NCBI GenBank assembly: GCA_002286855.1
Contig: NRSV01000019.1
Coordinates: 127,389-191,388 of the forward strand
Source: Bipolaris cookei
Lineage: Eukaryota; Ascomycota; Dothideomycetes; Pleosporales; Pleosporaceae
DNA length: 64,000 bases
Direction of reading: 5' to 3'
Shown one piece after another: positions 42,503 to 52,990 of this stretch (within the stretch, counting starts at the first letter, position 1; each line of letters begins with the position of its first letter). Both the position numbers and the translations under genes were made by a program. Below the pieces are notes generated by a model. The model was given only the letters and a program-made list of their open reading frames with translations, was not told the DNA's origin and searched no databases.

Positions 42503-43043
42503 AGGGGCTTTTGCGGTCCAATGTACTGTCAAAAAAAACTAAATGTTGCTAGCACCTTATCGTTCTTGGCAGGTACATGTGGCAATTCTCAACCCAAAAT
42601 ACAATTCCTAATTGTTATTAATTCGAGTCTTTACACGTGTCTGTTACGCACTATCGTCTCCTATTCCTTTAATTTCAAGTTGTAAGCAAGCAGTAAGGTA
42701 ACTAGTAAATTTATTAGAATATACATGCGTGCTAGAAGTGAGCGAGTAGAGACAACGCTATATATGTCCTGAAGAGACGGGTAGTAAATTACGGGCTGGA
42801 AGGCAGAAAAGTTGTTGTGGAATTAAGTTGATTCTTGTTAAAGAAAATTTCCTTATTTTTTGGTGCTACTACATGCCTTCCCACCTTGCTAGTTCTATAT
42901 AGCGTCATTCAATCATATACATACTAGATATAATAATTTAGATATCTCTAAGCTTCTGCAAAGGGGCTTAGATTAGTGCTGCGACCTACTCGCTTGCTAC
43001 TCTTGGTACTCAGACTGGAAGTACATTTCAAGCTATATCTAGC

Positions 43044-43181
43044 ATCCCTTCCTATATGGCGGAAAATCTCGTAAGCCGGAACCGCCAATCAAACATAGGA
43101 TCGAGTCAAAATATCTGCTGACCCGGCCCTTTCATCCGTTCATTCCGGCCCACCGGAGTTTCCGCTACACACGGAGGGATA
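43044..43181 (+). mobile_element. MITE-like element with cassette-type ends (copy 2)
   Basis: The left arm ATCCCTTCCTATATGGCGG-AAAA..GCCGGAA and right arm (complement of ATATCCCTCCGTGTGTAGCG-GAAAC..GCCGGAAT) form an inverted pair about 45 bp long. CCAATCAAACATAG follows the left arm and matches copy 1, so both belong to one family. Confidence 0.6.
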
Positions 43182-43343
43182 TTAGTGAGCTTAATTCTTA
43201 CATAAGTCACCTCTTGATTTCAAACCCATATATAAGGGTAGGTTAAAGTAATCGGAAAACTCAGTGAAATTCGCGAAAACTTACTACTACAGTTTCAAGG
43301 ATTCCTAAGTAGCTCGTGCCGCCTTAGTTAAAAGTGTCTAAAT

Positions 43344-43712
43344 ATGCCTATAACCTGGAGACCCGAGAAGACTTTGCAAGATTTCATCAGAGACAATAGC
43401 CATTCTCGCCAGATAGAGCAGGAGAGGTATCAAGGCAGAGTGTTTAATGACAAAGGTCATGTTATAAAACGGATTACTAGAAACAATCATCATGATATAC
43501 ATGAAATTGAGGGAAGCTTAGAAGTACAACGGCAGCTACTGTTGAAACTGGCAGAGCGAGAAAATGCAAGGATAGAAAACCCTAAAAGCGAGAGAGCATC
43601 TTCCGTCGAAAGTCTGGAGAGCTTAAAAGCAGACACAGTTCAAGCAATACAAAAGACATGGAACCAAAGTAATGGACCTAAAAATAAAGTGGGGTTATTA
43701 TATACTTCATAG
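43344..43712 (+). CDS. Hypothetical small protein
   Basis: 122 aa with ATG start in a reasonable context and no introns. Charged, with a helical stretch (VQRQLLLKLAERENARIENP). No family recognised; low confidence that it is expressed. Confidence 0.35.
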   Translation: MPITWRPEKTLQDFIRDNSHSRQIEQERYQGRVFNDKGHVIKRITRNNHHDIHEIEGSLEVQRQLLLKLAERENARIENPKSERASSVESLESLKADTVQAIQKTWNQSNGPKNKVGLLYTS

Positions 43713-43903
43713 TATTCTTAGCTAAAGTGTATCATAGCTTTGCTATCTAATATCATTCCATGAAAAGCGGGACGCATATTGTCGAGATTTTCGGCAAGCG
43801 CTGAAGCGAGACAAGACATAATCCTCGCACATGTTTGGAATCTGCAGTATATAAGGGGCTGCGCTCTGTGGGGCAACCGCTTAACTAGTATATAAGAGGT
43901 TGT

Positions 43904-44032
43904 AACGTGTGTCCCTCCGTGGCAAACATCCCAGTGTGCCAGAAGTGACCAATCAGGTCACTTGAATCACAAACTTCTTGCAATTGGTCAGCTCCAGTAC
44001 ACTGGGATGTCTGTCACAGAGGGACGCGCGTT
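43904..44032. mobile_element. MITE with ~47-bp terminal inverted repeats
   Basis: Left arm AACGTGTGTCCCTCCGTGG, then CAAACATCCCAGTGT, pairs with the right arm (complement AACGCGCGTCCCTCTGTGA, then CAGACATCCCAGTGT), continuing to TGACC. 129 bp, no coding capacity. Different family from the 42-43 kb copies, though both contain GTCCCTCCGTG-like termini. Confidence 0.7.
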
Positions 44033-44066
44033 GAGTGGCAAGGTTTTCTCCTAACTAGAAAAAGAC

Positions 44067-44113
44067 TAGCGTAACAAGCAGGAGCACTTCGAAGTGTCGT
44101 GCTTGTTACGCTA
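44067..44113. repeat. 47-bp near-perfect palindrome
   Basis: TAGCGTAACAAGCA and TGCTTGTTACGCTA flank an inner CACTTCGAAGTG. It would extrude as a stable hairpin. Possibly a tiny inverted-repeat element end, since AGCGTAACTAG recurs near 44138. Confidence 0.75.
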
Positions 44114-44747
44114 AACCATAATAGGCTGCTCACAGCTAGCGTAACTAGTAGACACTTAAACGCAAGTTGACTTTAGCACCTCTAATTTGGATAGTGATTA
44201 GTTAGCAACCCTTAACAGCTGTTCTTGACTAAATTATCCACCTATATCTGGATGCACCTTTGCCTACATTATGTTCTGTTTGCCTATCGTCTCTATCTTT
44301 TTCTATTTCTTTAAGTAGTTAATTAAGATATATAACTACATGGACTTCAATTTCATTTATAAGAAACTACATATTTGAGGATATTGATATCGCGGTGTCA
44401 ACGTTGGTTTGGACTGAGTTGCCATGGTTTACTGGCGCATGCAGCTTACTGATGTGCGCAGATAACTATCGTAGTTAACTTATTACGAGATAACTAGAAT
44501 AAGATAGAACCTGACTTATCTTCAGTATATAAGATTTCTTCTTTCTGCCAAACAATCCTATGTCTTCACCTCAACTCTCTTTGTTCTTGGATCTCTATTC
44601 ATGCTGCTGTTACTCTGCTGTAGCTAGACCTTCAACGTTCTACTTAGGATCCACCACCCTTAAGTTTCCAAGGTTTTTACACTAATAACAAGATACACAT
44701 CTATAGAGAGCTATAGCAGCCTACCACTATTTACAAATAAGAGGCTT
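44114..44747. other. AT-rich spacer upstream of the TPR gene
   Basis: No coding frame; no trace of an NB-ARC domain that could belong to the TPR frame downstream. Confidence 0.4.
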
Positions 44748-45455
44748 TTGGAAATGCAACAATTAGTACACACAGAGTTTGATGAGCAGCCAGGGAAATA
44801 TGGAGAGTGGGAGAAGCGGGCTTTGCTATCTGAACAGATAGGCCAGTATTGGGAAAGTTTAGGACAGCATGGATTAGCGGAGATGGCGCACCGAAAAGCG
44901 TTGCTATTAAGTACAGAGATACTAGGGCCTGAGCATCCCTTTACGCTAACAAGCATGCATAACTTAGCAGCAGTTCTAAATAGCCAAAGAAAGTGTAAGG
45001 AGGCCGAGGAAATAAACTGGCAAACACTAGTGCTACGAGAGAAGGTGCTAGGGCCTAAGCATCCAGACACGCTAACTAGTATGAGTAACTTAGTATGGGT
45101 GCTAAGTAGCCAGAAAAAGCACAAGGAGGCTGAAGTAATAAGCCGGAAGACGCTGGCGCTGCGAGAGAATGTGTTAGGGCCCAAGAACTTAGACACGCTA
45201 GCTAGCGTCTATTACCTTGCCTATTCTCTTGCTAAGCAGAATTATATAGATGAGCCCTTGTGTCTATTTCAGAGAGCGTCTACTGGATACAACCTCATCC
45301 TTGGGGAAGAGCATCCTGCTACCCTAGCCTGTCGCTATCACTACGCTAATTTGTGTGCTTTACAAGAGCAACAGCTTATAGAAGCATCTATGAGGAAGAT
45401 ATCAAGACTATCACGCAGAATAGCTAAGATTATCACTAAGAGTTTCAGGTATTAA
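44748..45455 (+). CDS. TPR protein, probable C-terminal fragment of an NLR
   Basis: 235 codons with 42-residue TPR units of the same class as in the NLR at 26120 (ILGPEHPFTLTSMHNLA, VLGPKHPDTLTSMSNLV, VLGPKNLDTLASVYYLA, ILGEEHPATLACRYHYA). No nucleotide-binding domain or effector domain precedes it, so it is either a standalone TPR adaptor or, more likely, the remaining tail of a decayed NLR. The repeats are much more diverged from one another than those in the intact NLR. Confidence 0.65.
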   Translation: MEMQQLVHTEFDEQPGKYGEWEKRALLSEQIGQYWESLGQHGLAEMAHRKALLLSTEILGPEHPFTLTSMHNLAAVLNSQRKCKEAEEINWQTLVLREKVLGPKHPDTLTSMSNLVWVLSSQKKHKEAEVISRKTLALRENVLGPKNLDTLASVYYLAYSLAKQNYIDEPLCLFQRASTGYNLILGEEHPATLACRYHYANLCALQEQQLIEASMRKISRLSRRIAKIITKSFRY

Positions 45456-45689
45456 AGAGAGTCTTCTAGTTGTTTATGGTATTACATATAACTAGTTAGA
45501 CTATAAATCAAGTGCTAAATTGTAGGGTTTAGCTATTATTAGGATTTAGGTTTCACTAATACGTATAAATAGTTATAACATTAAATATGATAAGAGTGAT
45601 AAATATATTTACTACATAAATCCTATGCCGTTACTAGCTAAATTGTAATAATTAGAAACTATATCTTGTAATAACTCAAAGATGTCTTC

Positions 45690-46061
45690 TTAGAGCATAA
45701 AAGCTATAGAGCCTATATACATAGCTATTATAAAGATAACCTTGAACACTAGTGTCTCTCGGTTACCTACCAAACTTGAGGTACTAGAGAAAGGAACGCT
45801 AGGCTCGGTCGGCTTAGAGAGATTTTGGGTTGAATCCGTTCCGTTGTTCCATATGGGTAAAGGCAAACGAAGTGACGGGCTGGTTGGGAATAAAAAACCT
45901 TGCGATCCTGTCGCACAAGTTTTAGTAAGTACGATCGTGGAAGTCGTAGTTGCTATGCCAACGCAGGCCCCACTAGTGACGTTGTTTGTGACATTACTTT
46001 CTCGCCAGTGGGACGACGCCTTAGAAAAACCTAGAAGTACTAAAAAGTAGAAGGATATCAT
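45690..46061 (-). CDS. Small secreted, probably GPI-anchored protein
   Basis: 123 aa. An N-terminal hydrophobic signal (MISFYFLVLLGFSKASS) is followed by a Ser/Thr/Asn-rich body with NVTNNVT and NGT glycosylation sites and two Cys. The hydrophobic C-terminus (VIFIIAMYIGSIAFML) follows a polar stretch, typical of GPI-anchored wall proteins. A plus-strand frame also exists here but lacks such organisation. Inference from layout only. Confidence 0.45.
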   Translation of the reverse strand: MISFYFLVLLGFSKASSHWRESNVTNNVTSGACVGIATTTSTIVLTKTCATGSQGFLFPTSPSLRLPLPIWNNGTDSTQNLSKPTEPSVPFSSTSSLVGNRETLVFKVIFIIAMYIGSIAFML

Positions 46062-46292
46062 CGCTGAAGTTGGACGCTTTCCCTGCGAAACTGGGGCTGC
46101 TCTTTTAATAGTTGCCGTAAAACTAGACTCACAAGGTAGATGGTCATCTAAGTTGATGCAAGTGTTTTTTAGGATAAGTAGAAAAGTGCCGACTACTCAT
46201 TCTCTACACATACTTGGCACAACTACAAATACCGCTATATGCATACATTATACAGACAACAGTAGAACCGCAATCTTTTTGCGAGCACTGAT

Positions 46293-47051
46293 ATGGATTC
46301 AATCGTCTCTAAAGTGCGCGTTGAGCTCGTTGACCTTGCTGAAACCTATGCAGCTGACAAGCACGAAAATGTTACGATTAGTCTAATTTCTGACTTCCAG
46401 CGAGCCTTATTTACTATCCTCCACGAGAGTATTCGAATTAAGGACCTTGAACAGTCTGAGGAGCTTAGAGACGAGATGATCGAGCTGTTCGAGAATGAAT
46501 ATCCAACAGAACCTGCATGGCCATACCTCAACCAATTGGAGAAGCAAGATAGATGTTTCGCTAAGCTAGGGTGTATATTCAAGCACGGAGCAGCGCTCTA
46601 TAAGTCTCCTTTTTGTCAGGAACACTTTGTCTGCGAGGATCACAAGTCAAGTCCTTGCATTGCAAAACACGGAAATGTAGCAGGTCAGAAACATCAGGTC
46701 AAGAATGATATGAAAGATGTGGGAAATATAGCTCTAGATGTCGAAAACGCGAGCACTAAGCACTTTATTGGAGGAGAAATAGGCAAAGACATTTCTAGGA
46801 ATAGGAAGTCAGACCAAACTAATGCAGACAGACAGCTTCTAGGTGCTAGAGACCTGGACGAAGAGAAACTACCCAACCCCTTAGAGGTAGAAGCTATAGG
46901 CATGTCAAAGCCCTTCGAATGTTTTCAGTATTCTTGGAAGGATGGCTTTGATTACCACACAGGTAGTTCATCCAGCGATCAAAGTGAATCAGAGGATGAT
47001 GTTGTCAAAGGAGAAGAGCAGAATTGGCAAAACGCAGACATTGGGAGATAA
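46293..47051 (+). CDS. Hypothetical protein with Cys/His cluster
   Basis: 252 aa, single exon. The N-terminal ~90 residues are helical and acidic. A Cys/His cluster follows (CFAKLGCIFKHG, CQEHFVCEDHKSSPC) that could bind zinc. The C-terminal third is Ser/Asp/Glu-rich and disordered. No family recognised. Confidence 0.5.
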   Translation: MDSIVSKVRVELVDLAETYAADKHENVTISLISDFQRALFTILHESIRIKDLEQSEELRDEMIELFENEYPTEPAWPYLNQLEKQDRCFAKLGCIFKHGAALYKSPFCQEHFVCEDHKSSPCIAKHGNVAGQKHQVKNDMKDVGNIALDVENASTKHFIGGEIGKDISRNRKSDQTNADRQLLGARDLDEEKLPNPLEVEAIGMSKPFECFQYSWKDGFDYHTGSSSSDQSESEDDVVKGEEQNWQNADIGR

Positions 47052-47493
47052 ACATTGTAACATAGCTAAGAAGCAGAATTAAACATTAACAACAACTTCT
47101 GCGAACTTTACGCTCTAAGTAGCAAGTTAGAATTATATTAGCATTCAATTGTCACACTTTATAGGGCGTGAGGAAGATCGTGCGTGAAATTCACTAGTTG
47201 TTATCAGTCGTTTGAATGACTTATCTAGAGGTTATCGGGCAATACATGGTCAACTGTTTTGTGGTACATATTTATTACTGATCAATTTGGCTTTCTAATA
47301 TCGAATCAATCTGCAGCAATAACGCTCTGTAGTATCTACTTGGAGAGTTTTGGGCAATTCTAGGTTAAGAATTCTGCTAAACCACAATAGATAGAAAAGT
47401 TTGACAATAATTCACTTAGATTTCTACCAATCAAAATATACCAAGATGTTACATACTTTTTAGTAGATACGTATTGGAATTTGTTCGTCTATT
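47052..47493. other. Intergenic, nothing recognised
   Basis: Convergent 3' ends of the genes at 46293 and 48662; no other feature seen. Confidence 0.4.
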
Positions 47494-48662
47494 CTAAACA
47501 GTATTATCACCGCAAAGGCCTAACTGGGGTCCAACACAGCTTTCATTAGCAACTGCTGCTGGTGGTAGTAGCTTGCAATGACCTGCTTGAGATGGGGACT
47601 GTAGAGAAAAGACAGCACAATCTTCAATCAGGCCCGATAAGTTTGTACAACTTCCAATTGCTTGCTGTAATGCAGCTATGTTCCAACCATTCTGAAAGTC
47701 CCCATGGTAGCTAGAACCTAGGATCGAATTAGTTAGTGTTTTATCAACAAACACCTCTTCGTACCTGCTTGGTCACCATTACTGAGTAGGAATTGCCCAG
47801 AGACGTTACGGAAGACAGAGGTGTCCCAAATCGTCTCAAAAAATAGAGCTGGAATTCGAGTGTTGTAATCAGGAGGACATGTACCTTCCATAACAAGATC
47901 TGGATAGGCTACGTGAGACTTGTGGTCGTTAGCATCAAGAGAAATGCCATTCCAACATGATGGAAACATCAGCTCAAGGCGAAGGCCATCGGCGCAGTTT
48001 GAATCAATGAAAGACTTATTTGGAAGTAAATGTCGAGTTAAAGACCCTTCAGCAGCACCACTATAATTTAGGCAATTAAACCCAATGGCCTTTTCCGCCA
48101 GTGATTTTGGTGTTTTCTCTTCTGGACCCCACAGAGATTGTGGTATGTCTGGAGGTGGGACAAAGATATTTTTTCTACTAGCATCACCTGCAATCATTCT
48201 AAATCCTGGTGGAAATGCCATGATTTTATCTCCAAAAAGAAAGTAATAACTGAAGCCTTCTTAGTAATAGCTATAAAGTAATATACTCAATACTCACATG
48301 AGCATCCCACCAATCTGTGGAACAATCTCTACGATACCGTTTGTGTGCAAAAACATGAGTGGTGGCGTCCAGTAAGCAGACATGTCTTGAAGGACTGCAC
48401 ATGTCGTGCAACTAGACTGGACAAGGCTATCATAGGATGACGATAAACTCAAGTCTAGGCTAAAGATTAGCAATTGAAACTGCACTCTTATGCTCGACGT
48501 ACTCTGTGCCCCATGAAGCGTGTGTGCATGTTGGGAAGGGAGCCCTTCCGAGACGATTGGATCAATTCGAAAAACTCCTAGTCGAGAGTAGCAAGGAAGC
48601 CGCCAAAACGCTCTGCCGGTTAATGCAAGCACGTTCAGTAGTATAGCATAGCGGACATTCAT
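47494..48662 (-). CDS. Secreted DUF1996 protein
   Basis: Four exons: 48662-48503, 48454-48298, 48249-47765 and 47717-47494, with 47-48-bp introns; 341 aa. Signal peptide MNVRYAILLNVLALTGRA. DUF1996 hallmarks appear in order: FWRLPC near the start, IDPIV, SAYWTPPLMF, GGMLIYY, FPPGFRMIAG, FPSCWNGISLD, DHKSHVAYPD, IWDTSVF, SNGDQ, and YHGDFQNGW with a Cys-rich C-terminus. Each intron was placed where it restores these motifs. DUF1996 proteins are secreted and widespread in ascomycetes, often with wall-binding WSC domains; enzymatic function is not established. Gene looks intact. Confidence 0.88.
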
Positions 48663-48795
48663 ACTGTAGGGCTGTTTGAATTGATATGAGGCTTAACTAT
48701 TTATCTAAAAGGTTTACACCATTAAACACGGACGCCTTAATATAGGTTTTTTTTTGATGCTATCTGGAAGTGAGGACTCTCTTTTAAGCTCCTAT

Positions 48796-50217
48796 CTAAG
48801 AATTTGCACTCTTCCACTTTGCGAACTGCGCAGGGTAAAGGGTCTGCTGTTGTTCAGTCAAGTTTTCATACGTATAATCTTCTGGTAAATCGAAAAGTTC
48901 TAAGAAGTCTTTGTGAAACCGATCCCTCGTTGACATTCCTGGCTTTGTTTTAATGGGGGTCTGTTCCTGTTCTGACTTTACTAGAGGTGTAGGCTGACGA
49001 TGTAGGTCTGAAGGTTTCATAGGCGTTGGGCGTACTGACGGTTCAGTGGTAGCAACCGGCTGCTTAGTCCGGCGGGACACCGCTTTTCTCTCATATATCA
49101 GCTGGCTGAGGGGCTTAGGTCTGCCTGGAATATGGCTCATCCACCTTTCTTCAAACTTATTTTCAAGATCAACAGCAATGTTATATAGAGCGATTGATTT
49201 TTCCCGGTCATCGATTCCGTCCATGACAAGTTTGATCGTTGTCCTAGTTTCGTGACTAAATCCCGTATCATTTTTAAGATTATATTGTGAATAGAGTTCA
49301 GGATCCAGCCAAATGAAACAGCGGGTGTGTGGTCGTCTTTCTTTGAAATCGGGCGCTAGTACCTCAACCTCAGCTTCGTGTCCAACGCCCCTTTTAGAGT
49401 CCCAGTACACTACTAGAACCTGGACCTTGCTAAGTATACCCATTGGAAGCGCCGTTTTGTTATCTCTATGATGTTGCACAATTTTCTCAACAATGCGATC
49501 GCTACCTTGGGTAACGTCTCTTCCTTGCTCATAGTCAGACGCATTTGGGAGAATTGATTCAAAACGAGCGCTTAGACCCTCCTGGGAACCATATCGAACA
49601 CAGTAGCGAGTCCGAGAACTTTTCATGATATGGCCGAACACTTCTTTGGGAAGATGCTGCAGTGAAGACTCCCCACGAGAGTCATTGACGTCGATGTCCC
49701 ATTTCATGTTAAGATTATCGACAAGCTGTTTTTTCATTTTACCATATCCTGATGACTGTTGTTGATCACCTGCAGATGTATTCTCAGGGTCTAGCGCGTG
49801 AGTTGCTACGTCTGGCCGGGTAGCAACTGGATTAGTGGCCGATGTTTCCTGCTTAGCCATTTGCTCAGGGTCATCTAGGTTCATTGGTTCACCACCCTTT
49901 GATCTAGCAGGTCGAGGTATAGGTTCTGTATTGACGTTCACTTGGGCCGTGGTACTAGCGTACTTCTGCAATTGTGCCTCGACTGCTTCTATTCTTGCTT
50001 CGTCTTCTTCAGTAAGCATGCCCTGGTACTCCAGCTCTCTCAAAGTTCTCTGTTCTGCTTCGAGCTCTTTGAGCTTAGCGTCATGATACTCTATCGCTTT
50101 TTTCGCATTTTGAGTGTTTTTCTCGACCTTTTTCTCGACCTTTGTCTCGTCCTTTTTCTCGTCCTTTTTCTCGTCCTTTTTCGCGTCGTTGCGAGTGTCT
50201 CTCCTACTCCTAGCCAT
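48796..50217 (-). CDS. Hypothetical protein with Lys/Asp/Glu repeat and coiled coil
   Basis: 473 aa, single exon. Residues 12-35 repeat K-K-D-E (12-nt DNA repeats at about 50130-50195), followed by a coiled coil to residue ~95. A central region of mixed alpha/beta character (ILSKVQVLVVYWDSKRG, TRCFIWLDPELYSQYNL, TTIKLVMDGIDDREK) has no family I recognise. A disordered Pro/Thr segment then a short helical tail (ELFDLPEDYTYENLTEQQQ) follow. Confidence 0.6.
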   Translation of the reverse strand: MARSRRDTRNDAKKDEKKDEKKDETKVEKKVEKNTQNAKKAIEYHDAKLKELEAEQRTLRELEYQGMLTEEDEARIEAVEAQLQKYASTTAQVNVNTEPIPRPARSKGGEPMNLDDPEQMAKQETSATNPVATRPDVATHALDPENTSAGDQQQSSGYGKMKKQLVDNLNMKWDIDVNDSRGESSLQHLPKEVFGHIMKSSRTRYCVRYGSQEGLSARFESILPNASDYEQGRDVTQGSDRIVEKIVQHHRDNKTALPMGILSKVQVLVVYWDSKRGVGHEAEVEVLAPDFKERRPHTRCFIWLDPELYSQYNLKNDTGFSHETRTTIKLVMDGIDDREKSIALYNIAVDLENKFEERWMSHIPGRPKPLSQLIYERKAVSRRTKQPVATTEPSVRPTPMKPSDLHRQPTPLVKSEQEQTPIKTKPGMSTRDRFHKDFLELFDLPEDYTYENLTEQQQTLYPAQFAKWKSANS

Positions 50218-50750
50218 GTTTGTAAATTATGACTTTGAGTTGAAGTGTTTCATTGCATCTGAACACCTCTTTATACTACAGAAAGACATTAGAAGAAGGC
50301 TAATAAAATGATGCTACCAAATTATTGAATTGCAGTGCTTTCGAGCACTAGGTATCTTTTTGAGGGATACTTAAGTCAGGCTTCCTCATTAGTTAGTATC
50401 ACTCAACAACTTAGGCGGTTTCACAACGCCTTATACACTCAACGATACATCTTACTAAGTTGATTGTTATCCTAGAAGTTAATAAGATAGATAGTCACTA
50501 GTATTAGACTTGAAAAACACTAAATCATATTGCTACCGTGGAGGATAACTACATTGTGACAGAATAGATAATAAATCCATGTATATGCCTTAGTTTCTAG
50601 TTATTTCTAGCGGGCCTGAGAATATCCCTCCGTGATCATAATCAGGAACAGGTGGGGTAGGCAGATATCCAGGGAGAGAAGCATCCATTTTAGCTCGCGG
50701 CGATTTCTGCAGCGCCGGCTTCGTCGAGAGAAAATCTCTGCTGGTCTTTA
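50218..50750. other. Intergenic
   Basis: No gene. ATATCCCTCCGTG near 50632 resembles one end of the MITE family at 42-43 kb, without a partner arm. Confidence 0.4.
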
Positions 50751-51011
50751 TTATAGGTGCTGGATATATCGACTCCTATTTTTATTAATTATGCTAATAT
50801 AACAAGATGCGTAATAACCTACGAAGTGTATAGAGGATGGTGGCCAATCTGTTCGTGTTGGATGTGAATTGTATATATACAATTGACCATTGTCTTTCTG
50901 GATACATATCCACACCCCTACTTTGTATCGGTCACTTATCTCATGACCACGTCGGATAAAATTGTTTTTCCGTTTCCTGAAGGACTCCTGCTCTAATCTT
51001 CTAGAGTTCAT
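50751..51011 (-). CDS. MADS-box (SRF-TF)-like mini-protein
   Basis: 86 aa from the Met of MNSRRLEQESFRKRKNNFIR. The pattern RKRKNNFIRRGHEISDRY-KVGVWICIQ-NGQLYIYNS resembles the MADS core (basic helix, then two strands). The WPPS stretch after it also occurs in small fungal MADS-like proteins as I remember them. No dimer-extending C-terminal region is present. It could be a minimal DNA-binding protein or a fragment. It is divergent from the ferric reductase gene 109 bp away. Confidence 0.5.
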   Translation of the reverse strand: MNSRRLEQESFRKRKNNFIRRGHEISDRYKVGVWICIQKDNGQLYIYNSHPTRTDWPPSSIHFVGYYASCYISIINKNRSRYIQHL

Positions 51012-51120
51012 GATGTAATAAAATGCGTATTGCAGGATACTGAGCCATCTATTTATATGTAGTAAGCCCGCACTGACCATTTCTGTCGCAGGGTTATATC
51101 AGTAGGCTTAGACCTTATGT

Positions 51121-52973
51121 TTGACATATCCAGATATGAATCAACAATTGAGCCCCTCTATCTGGTACTCTATAGTATTGTCAGGGCTTGTTACCTTCCT
51201 TATCCTATATTTTAGCACTCGCCTAGCGTTTCGATGGCTGGTTGCACTCATAACAGATGCTATCCTCAAGTATCTAGTGTATTCTACCACTAGCCTCTTT
51301 GGAATATCTAAATGGCGCATTTCAGCAAAGGATGCGATGTTTCCACTACTATATGTGAGCGCCAACGGCGTTTGTATGGGTTGGGGTGTGAAAGCCGCCA
51401 AAGAGCTAAGCCGCCGGTCTGCTTCAATGCTCGCAACAAATCTTATACTTCTGCTCCCGGGCTCGAATGTAGCAGCTGATGTCTTGCATATCTCCTTAAG
51501 GGTATACCAGCAGATCCATAGCATAGTTGGGCTAATTGCTTTGATACAAGCGTCAATTCACGCTGGACGAGAACTCACTGCTCACGGATGGGCTGGTAAT
51601 ATTGACACAATAAGTGGGATGGCGGTACGTAAGCATGTATTGGCATCAGTACTATGGTCTCACGCGTTCAGGCATTCTGCTGCCTGGGACTGATGAGTGT
51701 TGCTTCTCTCCCCGCCCTCCGTCATCATGCGTACGAAATCTTCCGGGTTATTCACTTCAGTTGCTCTACATCAATATGCATATTGTTGTGGCTTCATATT
51801 CCTACATCAAACAAAGCAGGTCGAGTCCAAGTAATCGTAGGAACATGTATGTGGACAGCGACCTACGCCCACAGAAACCTCCTCCTCATATATCGTAACT
51901 TTTCAGTAAGTAAGCCCAGCACTAGTATCTTTATTGAGAACGTTCACAACAGTCTTCAAATAAAGGTCAAAATCCCTAGGCCTTGGAAAATACAGCCGGG
52001 GCAGTACGTTTACCTTACTATGAGAAGACCTGGATTTTTCTCGATATTTCAGCGCCACCCTTTCATGGTAGCAGACTCAGAATCAGACGATCACAACTTT
52101 CAATTGCGTATCCAACCCAGGTCGGGTTTCACAAACCGACTCCTCACACATACCCTTTATAGAAAGACAGAGCTTAGTGCTTTCATAGAAGGGCCCTATG
52201 GACAAGGATTCGACCTTCGAGACTTTGGTACAGTAGTTCTGTTCGCTAGTGGGATTGGGATCGTTGGTCACCTTGCCTTTGTTCAGAAGCTCATACGCGA
52301 CCACCAACAATCAAAGACTAAGACAAGGGATCTTCTTCTAGTCTGGCACGTGGACGATAAATATCAGCTGGACTTGGTGTGGGAGGTCATGAACACCATA
52401 CTGAGAAAGGACGATCTTCCAGGCGCTGTAACACACACAAATACCAGTACCACGTCTAGGAGTGGAAAGATAGATCGATACTTGGGCGGTAGTGCCACCG
52501 AAGAAAGTCCAGGAGTACGACCTGCACCGCACGGAGAGAATGCAAGTTGCACTGTAATGATATAATGTTAACGAACGCTAATGTTTCTAAGATTATAGAT
52601 GTTTATATCTACGGCGACTACGATATCTTAAATGAGGCCGGAAATGCAGTATCATACAGGCGGTCAGGTAGTCGAATTGCTGAGGTAAAAGGCGAGCCCG
52701 ATGTAGGGCAGATTATTAGCGATGTTCTAGAGACGAGAGTTGGAAGACTTGCGATCTGTGGTAAGCTATTGTCATTCACTATCGCTACACTAAATAACCT
52801 AAGCAGTATGCGCGCACTGGGAAATGAGGCACCAGGCGCAAGAATGCGTCGCCCATACCAGCCATAAGCGGGTGAGATATCTGGAGTTGGATTTTCAACC
52901 CTTTGAACGAAGGGAGCGTAATAAGAGAAGAAATTCCTTGCCAATCAGGTGCCAGGGGATCGAAGCTACTTAG
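51121..52973 (+). CDS. Ferric reductase-like transmembrane oxidoreductase (FRE family)
   Basis: Exons 51121-51624, 51672-52553 (or 52541 with a GC-AG intron), 52592-52760 and 52807-52973; about 573 aa. Six-helix ferric-reductase domain with both bis-heme pairs intact: His133 and His147 (HSIVGLIALIQASIH) and His196 and His210 (HFSCSTSICILLWLH), each H-x13-H. FAD-binding RHPFMVA, then GPYGQ and SGIGIVGH of the NADPH-binding domain. The last exon ends with LELDFQPFE, a family-like C-terminus. Such enzymes reduce extracellular Fe3+/Cu2+ across the plasma membrane. FRE genes are among the families reported as enriched on Starships. The second-last intron is only 38 bp if GT-AG. Confidence 0.85.
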
Positions 52974-52990
52974 ATAGACAGAAATGAATC

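Larger units (their letters stand above)
41897..43343. other. Gene-free, MITE-bearing region
   Basis: AT-rich with no coding frame. Holds the two short inverted-repeat elements listed separately (42370-42502 and 43044-43181). A 31-bp motif GGGGCTTT..CGGTCCAATGTACT occurs at 42299 and again at 42504. Confidence 0.5.
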
